Below are positions 22,376 to 33,914 of a stretch of DNA of 64,000 nucleotides, one piece after another. The stretch's first letter is position 1. Each line of letters starts with the position of its first letter. The DNA is from Epiperipatus broadwayi (Eukaryota > Onychophora > Udeonychophora > Euonychophora > Peripatidae). The DNA lies in the NCBI GenBank assembly GCA_028023455.1, contig JAQFVV010000282.1, positions 460,713 through 524,712 of the forward strand, given 5' to 3'. The translations under genes and the position numbers were made by a program. Below the pieces are notes generated by a model. That model was not told where the DNA came from. It saw nothing but the letters and a program-made list of their open reading frames with translations, and did not search any database.

Positions 22376-22795
22376 TATATAGGGGGTTTGAATTCAGACT
22401 TTCACATGACCCTCAACTATCCACGTTATCTGATACTGCTAATAAACTGGATCACACACATGTCAAAAAGATATATAATCACCAATATACGTATTTCGTA
22501 TTAAACCGGCACTCGTCAGTTGGTCCAGATTGTCATCTCCACATATATATATACAATCAATGCTCAGCTTATAATAAGATAGCCTATCTTCATACTTTAA
22601 TGGACAATCTTCAATCCACTCCATCCCATAACTCTTCAGCCATCCATTTCATTGAAAATCTGATGATGGAATGTTCAAAGCCAATATTGGTGCCAACCTT
22701 CTCATCCTACCCATGTTGAACATAAGTCACTCTAACCCCTCATGTACAAGATATAATCCATTTACATACATATACAAGAGACGGGCAGGCCTTAC
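22376..22795 (-). mobile_element. Family A repeat, inverted, near full length
   Basis: On the minus strand it has the left half with TGTATATGTA and CATGAGGGGT, the GGATGGAGT block, the hammerhead and the tail at the GGGGGTTTGAA end. It is more diverged than the 6.9 or 14.7 kb copies. A short second fragment with the same right end follows at 22856-22922. Confidence 0.7.
22475..22533 (-). ncRNA. Hammerhead ribozyme motif, family A, core intact
   Basis: Minus strand: ACCAA, CTGACGA, GTGCC-GGTTT-AATAC, GAAA, palindromic ATACGTAT, A, TTGGT. The base of stem II is a canonical G-C pair here, but a mismatch lies further up the stem. Confidence 0.62.
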
Positions 22796-22829
22796 AGCAC
22801 TATATTTTAATATATGATTTTTTTCTGCA

Positions 22830-22922
22830 GTACAGACTTTTTCATACCTGCACTCCAATATATAATATATAGGGGGTTTGAACTCAGACTTTCACACGAC
22901 CCTCAACTATCCATGCTATATA
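22830..22922 (-). repeat. Family A right-end fragment
   Basis: This repeats the end of the preceding copy (the shared GGGTTTGAAYTCAGACTTTC block and its upstream TTTTTTCTGC/ACAG sequence) but stops before the hammerhead. It looks like a local duplication of about 500 bp spacing. Confidence 0.6.
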
Positions 22923-23394
22923 ATAAAAAACCAGTCAGAAACATAAATATCTGGTGATAGATAAATGATTGTTGTATTTTTAGGATTAAAATTAAATGCG
23001 TACTTGTGTATAAAATATGCGCAAATTCAATTAAATTATTCAGTTACGGAGTTGTAATCATATCAAAAGATTACCTGTTAGTATTGAACTTTCATAATTA
23101 GAGACTATAACTGACTTAATAAATAATATTTGAATTATAAAGCAAAATTGGAAAAATGCATACAACGGAAGACGGAAAGGCATACCAATTAATTATGTTT
23201 CATTACGTTCTCAATACTTAATGTAAGTTGTTTTTATTTATAAATTACTATTAAAATGAATTTGTAATGTATTATTTTCTGCTCCTCAGATTTCATTCAC
23301 AAATGAAATTGTATTAATAACAAATGTATTATTTATTTATAAAAAGAGTTAAAAATATATATATATTAAGAATTGATAGTCAATTTAATGAATA

Positions 23395-23590
23395 ACAATC
23401 CCACGGCACAACTTTCATGCAAGGTAGGCATTGGTTCGACACTCAGTGAATGGCTATCTATATATACTGAACAATAAAAAAGATATGGGTAAGAGATTAT
23501 GATTTGGCCCAACTGATGAGTGCTGCTTCTGCATGAAATATGCATCTTGAGATCATGGATTTTTTTCACATGTATTTGGTCATATGTTTA
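23395..23590 (+). repeat. Diverged family A-like repeat
   Basis: Sequence around a hammerhead motif recalls family A but differs strongly outside the ribozyme. It may be a separate subfamily. Confidence 0.5.
23495..23557 (+). ncRNA. Hammerhead ribozyme motif, A-like subfamily, core intact
   Basis: CAA pairs with TTG across CTGATGA, stem II GTGC-loop-GCAT (G-U at the base), GAAA, stem III ATATGCAT and cleavage base C. The core survives although the surrounding repeat has diverged, the pattern expected if the fold is what was retained. Confidence 0.62.
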
Positions 23591-23799
23591 CGATTACATT
23601 CTTTCATAAGGTGTTTAAAGCAAACAAAAACCAGTACCTACTTTGTGTGACAGTGGTGCATTGAAAATTACACTACAGAAATATTAAGTGGATAATCTCT
23701 AGCTTAATGAATGACTAATAAAAATTACTGTTAGTCAATTTACCTTGTGATAGTAGAATAATGATAAAATAAAAACTTGTTAAAAGGATAAGTTTTGGA

Positions 23800-23945
23800 A
23801 ATCTTAATTAAGATCTAGGTGCAGTGCTCTCAGATCCAAGATTCCTCAATGATGAAGGCCAGAAGCCAGAAACTAGTCTGGAGATAGAGGGGAATTATAT
23901 ACTCAAGCCTTCTGGCATCCATTGATTACTCTATGTTACATATAG
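23800..23945 (+). repeat. Family B fragment with mutated hammerhead
   Basis: AGATCTAGGTGCAGTGCTCT, AGAAACTAGTCTGGAGAT and CTTCTGGCATCCATTGATTA are family B. The ribozyme core reads ATGATGA instead of CTGATGA (the essential C lost), so the motif is likely dead. Confidence 0.7.
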
Positions 23946-24245
23946 ATCTCGAAAAACAAGCCCTTAACAAGCTTTGAGAATATCCTCAACCCCAGACCAG
24001 TTTTTGCATCTAGCGTCATCAGTGAGATTCCAGGATATTCATTAGATTAAAAATACTAGGACAAGTCCAACACTTTATCTAATGTATAACTATTGAGAAG
24101 AAAATCTGAAACTTTTAAATAAAATTAAAATTTAAATTAGGTCATGTGATATCTGACTTAATTTTTTATCATTTTACTGATTACTCTGGCTTGCACGGGG
24201 GGGGGGGGGGGCAAATACTGTATGGAGAGTTTTGCCTGTTTTAAT
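23930..24245. repeat. Family C fragment fused to a family B end with poly-G
   Basis: About 23935-24135 is a minus-strand family C piece (CCCCAGACCAGTTTTTGCA, TTATCTAAT). About 24174-24243 is a family B end in which the usual GAGTGGCACTA is replaced by 15 G at 24197-24211. The family C piece contains CTGATGA on the minus strand but no proper GAAA box. Confidence 0.6.
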
Positions 24246-24734
24246 TAAAATATACCGATAACCTAAATTATTAAGAGTTTATATTAATTAAATTTGAATT
24301 CTTAAAAAATAGTTTTATTAAACTAACATAATATTTGACAACAATTTTAAAGCATTAAAATTTATTATACCTCAAATTTTACTTTAGTAATTCAATTTAA
24401 ATCTTTCTATTTACAGTTTAAAATTAATCTGTTTATACAGATATAAACAAAATAATTCCTGACTATGAACAATATTATGATTAGTTTACATAGATCTATA
24501 AAACCGCTGCATAAATAATATATGTATGAGGAAGCATTATATATTATTTGAATGCTAATTAATTTATAGGTTTCTAAATTTGTTCCTTTTTATTCAAAAA
24601 TTTAGTTGTTTTTTTTTTTCATGTGTATGTAAATTCTTATAGAAATGGTGATTTTACATTCCATTTATAGATTTCTCTCTGTGTTGTTTATGGAATCAAG
24701 TATCTTGTTTATTAAGTGTACATATATAATAAAC

Positions 24735-25262
24735 ATATAAATATAATGTAAATATAATGAGCATGCTAATAGCTTTAAACAAGCTCCCCCCCCCCCAATA
24801 AATACCACAAGAGAAAGCAATAAAAATATCTCTATTTAGAGTTTATCCCTATCTCCAAGCGATTTTCCTACTGATGGCACTCCTCAACGAGTTGCTAGGA
24901 TATTCCGACACTAGATCCAAAATATCAACTTAAGCTCATCATTTATCTAATACTTAACTATTAAGTAGAAAATCTGACATTTTCAGACATCTATATGTCT
25001 TCAAATCCAGCTATCTAGCTTAAATTTTCTACTTAATAATTAAGTATTAGATAAATGCTGAGCTTGAGTTGATATTTTGTATCTAAGGTCTGGATATCCT
25101 AGAGCCTCACTGAGACCATCAGCTCAAAACCATTTTGGGGATAGGGATAAATCTAGATAGATTTTTTGATTGCTTTCTGTTGTGGCATTTATCAGAAAAA
25201 AAAAAAAAAAAGCTTGTTTAGAGCTATTAGCATGCTTTATATTTACATTTGTAAATACAAGC
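24735..25262. mobile_element. Family C foldback element
   Basis: The two halves are inverted copies meeting near 25000. Outer arms share GCATGCTAATAGCT and AAACAAGCT; inner arms share TTTCTACTTAAT and TAGATAAATG. At the same place in the arms, one side has 11 C (24786-24796) and the other a run of A (25196-25210). Inner blocks resemble a decayed form of the family B hammerhead region. No ORF. Confidence 0.75.
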
Positions 25263-25269
25263 ATATTAA

Positions 25270-25950
25270 ATTGAAGTCACGTGATATATGACTTTATTTT
25301 TTTACTATTACTAGTTCAATAAATATGTTTAAAATATATACATATGCTGGCAGTCATCTATTTATGTAAATTCAACTTATATATATATATATATATAATT
25401 CTTGTTATATATAAAAAGCAATATATTTGAAAAATGTAATGCCAAAAGTTAATGCTATCCTCATTTATTATATGTCTCACATAATGTGACCATCTTTTGC
25501 AATATACTGTAGTTTTTGTTTTCATTTGTTAAAAAATATTTCTGCACTATGTTTAATAATAGGCTTATATCTGATGAGAGGTCTGACTTTAGTAAATTTA
25601 ACTTACATAAAAAGTCATGGAAAGGATTGTTTATGTAAGTCAAGGACTGGCTATTAGCATAATTTTACTATTAGTGGGTGTGTTTAAAATGTGTTCATGT
25701 TATAAAGGGACTATACTTCTTTCAATCATATTTTATTTTTATAATGAAGATATATAAATTATGTAAATATAAATAAGAGGAATGTGGGATTAAATTGAGT
25801 ATTAAAATAAATTTAAAAATAAGTCAGATGATACATTGAATATTATGATTCTTTGTAAATGTTCACTGAATTCATAGTGATTAAATTTTTTTGACAATGT
25901 ACATCAGTAAAGAAATTGTAACACCAATAGCAAACTTTTCATACCCAGTG
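25270..25950. other. AT-rich stretch without recognisable gene
   Basis: Only one 60-codon frame (25461-25643, minus) with no recognisable domain, plus a short (AT)n run at about 25380. Confidence 0.45.
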
Positions 25951-25959
25951 CAAGTCTTA

Positions 25960-26230
25960 GTAATTGATGGAGGATTGCATTAGATCCTAAAGTCTAGATA
26001 CAGTGCTCGCAAATTCAAGGCTTCTCATTGATGAAAACAACAAGTTAAAAACTAGTTTGAAGATATTGGATGAGTAGGCTATATATACAGATTTTATGCA
26101 CAAACCATCTTGCACCATTGCATACTAAGACTTGCACAGGGTGGCACTATTGTATGGAACTTTGCTACTGTTATTAATTGCTTATAAGCATAGGAAATAA
26201 TGATCATGCGATGTTTTCATGGTTTAAAGA
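25960..26230 (+). repeat. Family B copy, diverged
   Basis: It carries TAGATACAGTGCTC, ACTAGTTTGAAGATATTGGA, TTTTATGCACA, GGTGGCACTATTGTATGGA and the end GATCATGCGATGTTT. The ribozyme core is mutated (TTGATGA; GAAA lost). Confidence 0.7.
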
Positions 26231-26239
26231 AATTGTAAT

Positions 26240-27460
26240 GAATTACTAAAATTTAAGCCTAATCTTAATATATTATAATTAGAATATTATGCCAGTTTTG
26301 AAAATCTATATTAAATAACTATTATTTTTGTTGCCTTTTCAATATTTCATAGATTATGTTGTTAAATTTAGCATCAATATTATGTAACCATATTTGAAGT
26401 GAGCGTATGATGCCATTTAAGAATATATTTATGTGCATAGAGATTTGGTGATCATGAGAGTTAGTAAGTAATCTTAAGAGTTAAGTAGATAGTAAAACTT
26501 GTTGTATACAGTGTGTCAATAGAATAAGATGTTTTATATTTTTTTGTTTTCAACTAAGATGAAATTTGAAGTATCCTAAGTCAATCAGTTCTTTCAGTTT
26601 ATGGTATACCCAAATAATATAGTTAGTAAATAAAATAGTTGCAGTGCATGGTTTGATCAGAAGGGTGATCATAAATATTCAAAAAATTACATGTGAAGGA
26701 ATGTTTCACAATACATTTCAGTAAGAATAATCAAATCGTTTGATAATTTAAACAATGCAAATTTTGGTCCACGTGACATTTTATATGCATAAATTTAAGT
26801 TACGCATAATGGCAAAAAGAAAGTGAAGCTAATAAAACAATGAATACATAAGTGAAATATCATGTAGTCTGGAAAATTTAAGCAAATATGAGACATTTTC
26901 TAAGAGACATCATTATTCAAAATTCGTTTTATCTTGCCCAACTTAGGATGCTTTGATGGCTTCATCTAGCGTGCGTTAATCTATTTTTAGTTTAATTTTT
27001 ATGACCTTGAATAATATTTTTTTAATAGTTAAGATTTTTTTAAATACTCGGATCTTCTTTTTTTTTTTTGTAACGGAAGCTCAATATTTTCTTTTACTCA
27101 AACTATTGTTTTTCATGGTGCATAAATCCCTTAAGTATATAATTGATTTTTAATCCCTGTTTATTGAAGAATTTAAAATAATTTATTTTAGTGAAACTGT
27201 CAAAAGCATTTTTATAGATAAATAAAAATGCTTTTAAAAAATGAAAGCTTGACTGACATGTATTTCTAATTATTGTTGCCAATATATTTTTCGTCTACAA
27301 AATATTTATATATGTGTGTGTGCACATCTGAACATATATTTCAGATTCACTATATATTTATTTGCTTATTATAATGTTGCTACAATACTAGCATTTTGAC
27401 TGCATCCCATCATACATTGCCATGTAATAACAGAAATACAGACATATTATATACCTGTAT
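26240..27460. other. AT-rich stretch without recognisable gene
   Basis: No supported ORF, domain or repeat family was recognised; a T run lies at 27058-27069. Confidence 0.5.
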
Positions 27461-27464
27461 CAAT

Positions 27465-27838
27465 ATATATAATATATAGGGTATATATGAGCGCAGACTT
27501 TCACACGGCCCATCACTCTCCATTCTATCTCATAACACTGATACACTTGAACACACATATGTCGAAAAGAAAAATAATCATCAATATTCGTATTTCATGC
27601 TAAGCTAGCAATCATCAGTTGGTTCAGATTATCATCTCCACACATATATGCAATAAGTGCTCAGATATATATTAAGATAGTCAATCTTCATACTTTAATG
27701 GACAGGCTTCAATACACTCCACATTCCAACTCTTCAACCGTCCATTCAATTGAAAATGATGATGGAACACTCAAAGGCCACCCTGAGGCTGAGATTCTCA
27801 TCACCCCTATGTTGACCTCAAGTCAATCTGACCCTTGT
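27465..27838 (-). mobile_element. Family A repeat, inverted, near full length
   Basis: The copy reads on the minus strand from the GGTCAACATAGG region through TTGAAGAGTTGGAATGTGGA and the hammerhead to the GCTCATATATACCC end. It is flanked on the + side by a CA/TATATA-rich tract. Confidence 0.75.
27573..27634 (-). ncRNA. Hammerhead ribozyme motif, family A, core intact
   Basis: Minus strand: GATAATCTGAACCAA, CTGATGA, stem II TGCT-AGCTT-AGCA, GAAA, ATACGAAT, A, TTGATGATTATT. Both boxes are intact; stem I has one mismatch. Confidence 0.65.
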
Positions 27839-28199
27839 AGTGTAGATAGATCATTCAGAATTTTTTACTGAGATATTTTTTATCTTAATGGCCTCTACTG
27901 CAAATGGTTGTAGATTTGCAATCAAATACCAGTAAAATGTTTATTATATTTAATATTAAGCAAATGTTTAAATGGATGTTGTACTTGTAAAAATCATCAT
28001 TATTTTAATATATATTATCCATCTACTATTTTAAGGCACTACACATGGCATCTCAAAAATATATATAAAGATTACTAAATTTTTAATATTTAAACACTGA
28101 CTTAGTATTACTTTTATTATAATTACTATAATATATATATATATAAGAATAAATTATAATATACAAATATAACTGTCATGCTTTGATAAAGATGTATTG

Positions 28200-28580
28200 T
28201 ATCAAAAGTCTGCCTCAGACATCACATGATCACCATTTCTTATACTTGCTCATAACTGTTATTGAAACAGGCAAAACTTTCCATACAGTAGAGCCACTCA
28301 GTGCAAGCCAGGGTAATCACTGGATGCCAGCAGGCTTGTGCATAAAATCCCTATTTGTGCCTACTCATCCAATATCCCCATACTAGTTTCTAGCAGTGGT
28401 CTCAGATCCAAGGCTCCTCACTGATGAAAGCCACATGCTAGAAACTAGTCTTGGGATATTGGATAAGTAGGAACTAGACAGGGATTCTATGCACAAGCCT
28501 TCTGGCATCCATTTATTACTCTGGCTTGCACTGAGTGGCACTACTGTATGGAGAGTTTGGCCTGTTTCAAGCCTGCCTCA
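28200..28580. mobile_element. Family B foldback element
   Basis: The left arm starts at CATCACATGATCACCATTTC (28220) and includes AAACAGGCAAAACTT; the right arm ends GGAGAGTTTGGCCTGTTTC near 28570. The arms are inverted copies flanking a centre near 28400. The + strand half holds a well-preserved hammerhead. Confidence 0.8.
28407..28475 (+). ncRNA. Hammerhead ribozyme motif, family B, best copy
   Basis: ATCCAA, a short internal loop, CTCCTCA, CTGATGA, stem II AAGC-CACAT-GCTA, GAAA, ACTAGT, C, then TTGGGA and TTGGAT. The outer ATCCAA/TTGGAT helix and most of the inner stem I pair. Core bases and the GUC cleavage triplet are all present. The base of stem II is A-A. This is the most complete family B ribozyme in the window. 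Confidence 0.72.
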
Positions 28581-28659
28581 GCCAAATAATAAATATTGTT
28601 TTATACCAAAAGTTTATTACTGTAATAATTGATAATTATCTACATATTTTGTAGAATAT

Positions 28660-29215
28660 ATTTTATAATATGTATATATTGTAACAAAAGGAAAATAAGA
28701 GCAATGAGAGAGACTCTGTTACATGCCCAAACTTTGGATGCCAAATCTGTAACAAAAGAAAAATGAGCAAGAAAAATAAAGAGACTGTATTTATATGTCC
28801 TAGCTCTGAATGCCAAATCTGTACCAATATAAAAAAATAAGATTATGAGAATTCTTCTTGTTAATGTCACAAGTCTTTGAGCAACCTAAATCCATAACAG
28901 TACAAAATAAAGAAAGGTCTAATAAATATATTTATTATAATCAAATACCAACATCATGAATACTAAAATCTGTAACAGAATAAATTGATCATTTGAAAAT
29001 GTTGACTTTTATATACTCTATAAATTGTATAAAGTTTAAATCTATAATAGTATTAATTATACAATACCAAATCTGCAATAATGTAAATAAGCTAAAAAAA
29101 ATTAATAGTGTTATACAAGTTACGTAAACTAAATCTGTAATGGAATAAAATGTGTAAAGGTTAACCACTCTATTAATAAAATAATCCAAAACCTATATTG
29201 GAATAATGTTTTAAA
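28660..29215. repeat. Degenerate satellite-like array
   Basis: Relatives of CCAAATCTGTAACARAATAA recur at about 28682, 28743, 28817, 28889, 28968, 29040, 29068, 29127 and 29190. The spacing is irregular, about 30-80 bases, and substitution is heavy. Related units occur at 13650 and 13709. The minus-strand ORFs at 28640-28870 and 28989-29189 fall in this array and are not supported as genes. Confidence 0.6.
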
Positions 29216-29236
29216 ATTTATTAATAATATTTATAT

Positions 29237-29780
29237 AAACATCACATGATCACCATTAGTTATGCTTGCTTATAACTATTGTTAAAACAGGCAAAACTCA
29301 CTATACGTATTGCCACACACAGCAAGCTAGAATAATCAATGGAGGCCAGAAGGCTTGTGCATAAAATCCCCATCTAGTGCCTACTCATCCAATATCCCCA
29401 GACTAGTTTCTGGCTTGTGGCCTTTGTCAGTGAGGAGCCTTGGATCTGAGAGCACTGCACCTAGATCTTACGATCTAATGCAACCCTCCAGCAACCACCT
29501 TTTATCTCCACTTAACTATAAAACTATGAGTCTTAAACTGAAAACACCTTAATGTTTTCAATATAAGCCCATTAGCTTATATAGTCATTTGGGTCTGAAC
29601 TCAGTTCAGTACCCACACATTTTGGTGTCTTTGGTTTTTCAATAACCATATCCACCACTATCCTATTAGCAGAGTTGGTTTTAAGTCAATAAACAACACA
29701 TGATCACCATTTCTTATGCTTGCTTATAACTCTTGTTAAAACAGGCAAAACTCATTATACATGTTGCCATAGTGAGTTTT
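29237..29780 (-). mobile_element. Family B copy with internal region
   Basis: It begins CATCACATGATCACCATTAG and AAACAGGCAAAACTCAC, continues through the ribozyme region, then AGATCTA and an internal region (about 29480-29700) that matches, inverted, 46680-46910. A second end (ACACATGATCACCATTTCTT, 29698) follows in the same orientation. This shows the fuller structure of family B. Confidence 0.7.
29393..29452 (-). ncRNA. Hammerhead ribozyme motif, family B, broken core
   Basis: Stem I (ATCCAA/TTGGAT and TCCTCA/TGGGGA), stem II GGC/GCC, GAAA, ACTAGT and GUC are all kept. The first box reads CTGACAA, losing a conserved G, so it is likely inactive. It is useful as a near-consensus copy for defining the fold. 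Confidence 0.6.
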
Positions 29781-29789
29781 GCATGTTTT

Positions 29790-31880
29790 AATATTTATAT
29801 AACAAATAAATATCAACCCAGTTGAATGTTAATATTGTCTGCACACTATAAAATAATGTACTTGAAAATTATGAATGATATATTAATTGTTTATAATGAT
29901 ATTCATTTATAAATAAACTTTTTATTACTATATTCAGAAATGGATAAAGTTATGAAGCTTAATAATTATAAATAAAATTTACTATAATAATTTATTAATT
30001 AGCACTTATACCAATAAAGCATTAGACTCACATTTAATCACTATTGAACTTTAGTATAATAATAAAATATATATTATTTGCTAATTATATTTTATATGTT
30101 TATGTTTGCAATAAAATCCTAAATCATGATTACTATATCATATATTTATTAATTTGAATACCCCTCTTAACTCAAATTTAATAATGATAATAATTTTATT
30201 TATAAAAATTAATAAGACAATAAATATGCTATAATACTTTTAATTAAGGTATTATAAAATATTATATTTGTTTAAACTATAAGATTGTGCAAGACATTAG
30301 ACATTCTTTCTCAAACCACAAGAAAATATTCATTTATCTATTGTTTCCAATAGACAATATGTATATATAAATCATAAAAAATATTAATTTGATGCAATTT
30401 GCCTACTGAACATTTATTAGCAAACAAATTATTAAGTAAAATCTATTATGATAATTTAAATGTAAAGCTAAAATTATCTATTAAAATTATTTTTGGTTAA
30501 TGTATAAATTTATGTATTCACTCTCACACCAATATACAATAAATGATCTTTTAAAACAACTACAATGATAATACAAATAATAATTGTAAATAAATCATAC
30601 AATCTATTTTATCAAATGGTAAGATCATAATCAATGTCTATGCACAAAAGCTCCACTGTCTTTTAATTACTTCCCATGGAGAAACTTCACAAAGAGAATA
30701 AGTGAAATATTATATTTTGAACTATAACAATTCCAAAGGCATTTTTCTTTTAAAATATCTATAGCTTTATTCAACAAATTAATTATTTCTGGCAAGATTT
30801 CATAATGTAGTTGTTATTAATTAATAAGTATTATCCTTTTTAAAATGATAATCATTTTATTTGAAGTTATTACTTTATCAAGTTAATTGTTCCTTAGTTG
30901 ACATTATATATATATATATATAAACACATAATACATCAACTCACATAGCAAGTTAAACTTAAAGTATATATATAATTATTCCATTTGGTAATTATATTAT
31001 TTTATATTTTTTTCTTGGCAAATTATTAACTTATTGGCACTTACATATATTAGACACATGTATGTATATATACTTAGTTTTCATTAAGCATTTGAATGCT
31101 CTTAAATAAATTCTATTTTAGTTGTTATTTCAGGCTCCTCTCAACGACTAAATTGTCTTTCAAGCAAACATCAATTTACTGTCTAAGTTTCCATTATATT
31201 ATAGTTCAGATAAGACATTTATATATATATATATATATATCACTATTTACTGATAAAAACAGTGTTAACTAAAGTAATCGATATACATAATATACAGAGA
31301 GACAATCAAGTAAAGAAGAAGCAGAGTGTCAAAATTAAAACATAGTATTTATAGCCTTTGTTAATTTACATATTAATGACACAATTAAGTTAGATATTGT
31401 CATTAATTTATAACTAGACTTTATCTCCTTTATTTTAAAGAAAGTATTTCCTTTTATTAGAGTTTATTTGAATAAACCAGTATTTGAAACAATATGTCTT
31501 CCTTTTAAATTTTAAAATAAAATGATTACAATGACTTTTATTTTTTTTTAAAAAATAAAAATTAAAATAAAATACATATATTTATGTTTAAAATACTATT
31601 TCAAATAATTATTATGATAATATATTTTTAATAACAAATATTATTTTAAAAACATTCACAATTTAAAATCCATACATGCACATATATGTATACACACTTG
31701 TAAGAATGTAACTTGTCATTGTGAATTTCTTTGTACCATGGTTGTATCAACAATAATTTTACAATTAAGATAAAACATTGCTTGATGATTCTAAACATTC
31801 ACTATCATATAAAATCATGACAATAATTTATATATATATATATATATATGATAATGCCAATTTAAAATCTAAACCAGGAT
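29790..31880. other. AT-rich stretch with (AT)n runs, no gene recognised
   Basis: Alternating AT runs lie at about 30906-30921, 31219-31240 and 31829-31849. No ORF or member of the repeat families was recognised. Confidence 0.5.
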
Positions 31881-31987
31881 GGTACAATATATATATTTTA
31901 TATGGATTTGAACACAGACTTTTAAGCTTTCTTCAATAATCTATCTCTTACATCTGATACACATGACAACACACATGTGAAAAAGGC

Positions 31988-32046
31988 AAATCTCCAATAT
32001 ACATATTTCATGCTTGTCCAGCACTCATCATTTTGTCCAGAATCAT
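31988..32046 (-). ncRNA. Hammerhead ribozyme motif, family A, broken core
   Basis: Minus strand: ATGATGA replaces CTGATGA, losing the conserved C. GAAA, stem II GTGCT/AGCAT and stem III ATATGTAT remain. Confidence 0.55.
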
Positions 32047-32403
32047 ATTCCATACATACATATAATCAGTTCTCAGTTTATATTAAGATAGCAATTCTTC
32101 AAACATCAATGGACAGGCTTTAATATATTCCACCATCTAACTCTTCAGCCTTCCATACCATTGAAAATCTGATGATGGAATGCCCAAATCCCTTGATGAT
32201 GCCAATATTATTGTCATGACCATATTGATCTTAAGTTATTCTGACCCCTCATGTATAGAACCTTGTCCATTTAAATACATAGAAGAGGAATGGTGTGGAA
32301 TGCTGTAGAGGTGGATAGTAGAATAGAATGAAGTTCCACTAAAGTTTAAAGATTATGTATCTTAATATAAGTGAAGCACCGATTATATGTATGTGTGGAA
32401 GAT

Positions 32404-32460
32404 GATGATCTGGACTAACTGATGAGTGCTGATTCAGCATGAAATATGTATATTGGACAC
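32404..32460 (+). ncRNA. Hammerhead ribozyme motif, family A, core intact
   Basis: ACTAA, CTGATGA, stem II GTGCT-GATTC-AGCAT, GAAA, ATATGTAT, A, TTGGA. Stem II is five pairs including a G-U at the base. Confidence 0.68.
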
Positions 32461-33034
32461 CTTTTATCTTTTTCACATGTGCATGGTCATGTGTTGTATG
32501 ATATAGATTAGGTAGCTCAAGGGAGCTTGAAAGTTTAGGTTCAAATTTCCTATAATTACATCTAAACTCCAGAGATATAAAAATATCCGAATTTAAACAT
32601 TATATATTGTAACCGGACCGCCATACAACCGTTTTATTACCTCAGTTGTAACAATTTTCTGATGAGCATGCTGTAGGAAGGAACTATCAATTGACATTCC
32701 TAATGCAGATGTTAATGGCACCTACAACAATATTTCCTGCTCATCAGAGGTTGTAGTACAATAGAGACTGGGAACATCTAAACATTTATATGTTTGGTTT
32801 TCCAAACAGCGCCATTAGAGTTCTGTCTTACTACAATCTGACTGGCCTTGGTCTAGCTATGTCTGACGTGGCTCAGAGAACATGAGATTCTCTCATGAAC
32901 CAGTGCTATAATTGGTGAGTGATGTGATAGATAAACAAAATAGAATTGGATAACTGGACAACCAATTTAATTTTAGTAACAAAAATTTATTAGATAACAA
33001 TTAAAGAATAAACTTGTAAACATTCTGGTCTAGA

Positions 33035-33480
33035 ATAATTCATTCGATTTAATTAACAATTCATTTTGAATTCACTTGAGAGAAGATAATTATGAAAATC
33101 CTAATTCAATGACAGTTCATTATTTTTTTATGAAAAGCTTGTGATTATACTGATTTAATAATTATTCATTCCGAATTCAGTTAACAGTTCATTTTGAATT
33201 CACTGGAGAGAAGATAATTATGAAAATCCTAATTCAATGATAGTTCATTAATTTTTTTATGAAAGAAGCTTGTGATTACTCTGATTTAATAATTATTCAT
33301 TCAATTCAGTTAACAGTTCATTTTGAATTCACTGGAGAGAAGATAATTATGAATATACTAATTCAATGATAGTTTATTATTTTTTTTATGAGAAGAAGCT
33401 TGTATTACTCTGATTTAATAATTATTCATTCCGAATTCAGTTAACAGTTCATTTTGAATTCACTTGAGAAGATAATTAGA
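33035..33480. repeat. Minisatellite 1, about 128-131 bp period
   Basis: The anchor ATTTTGAATTCAC occurs at 33063, 33191, 33320 and 33451, giving spacings of 128, 129 and 131. Units share GAGAGAAGATAATTATGAA and TGATTTAATAATTATTCATT. No coding role. Confidence 0.85.
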
Positions 33481-33499
33481 AGCAAAAGCATTTATGGTT

Positions 33500-33900
33500 T
33501 ATACAATGATTCATTTGTTCATTTAATGAATCACTATTGACTAATAAATATTTGAGCTCAACAATTCTTGGTTTATAGAGCATTTATCATTTGATAATTG
33601 AGGCATTTATAACTTAGCCAATGTAGAAGCATATTTTTACACATAAACTTTATTACACTATAATAAGTTTAGAAGCATTTAAATATTCATGATTTATAGA
33701 GTATTCATCATTTATAGAGCATTTATCATTTGATAATTGAGGCATTTATAACTTAGCCAATGTAGAAGCATATTTTTACACATAAACTTTATCACATTAC
33801 AAGAAACCCAGAAATATCCAAATATTTGTGATTTATACAGTATTTCATCATTTTTGAATTATTACTGATTGGTAGACATTTGAACTCAACAAATTTTTGT
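33500..33900. repeat. Minisatellite 2, about 138 bp period
   Basis: CATTTATCATTTGATAATTG occurs at about 33581 and 33719, each followed by the same GGCATTTATAACTTAGCCAA and TTTTTACACATAAACTTTAT blocks. A third diverged unit follows to about 33900. Confidence 0.75.
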
Positions 33901-33914
33901 TTATAGAGCATTTC

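Larger units (their letters stand above)
31890..32560. mobile_element. Two family A copies, inverted, head-to-head
   Basis: A minus-strand copy (about 31890-32285) and a plus-strand copy (about 32290-32560) meet near 32290. They share TTAATATAAG, the GGACTAACTGATGAGTGCT-type block and TTTCACATGTG. They are more diverged from the 7 and 14.7 kb copies and closer to those at 58-59 kb. Confidence 0.7.

Noticed and set aside
28183-29552. Short plus-strand ORFs at 28183-28386 and 29355-29552
   Set aside because: Both run through family B repeat arms and hammerhead sequence; non-coding repeat DNA.
32640-32770. CTGATGA followed closely by GAAA on the minus strand, with CTACAAC/GTTGTAG pairing around it
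   Set aside because: Only four bases separate the two boxes, so no stem II can form, and the cleavage position would be G. It is a palindromic segment, not a hammerhead.
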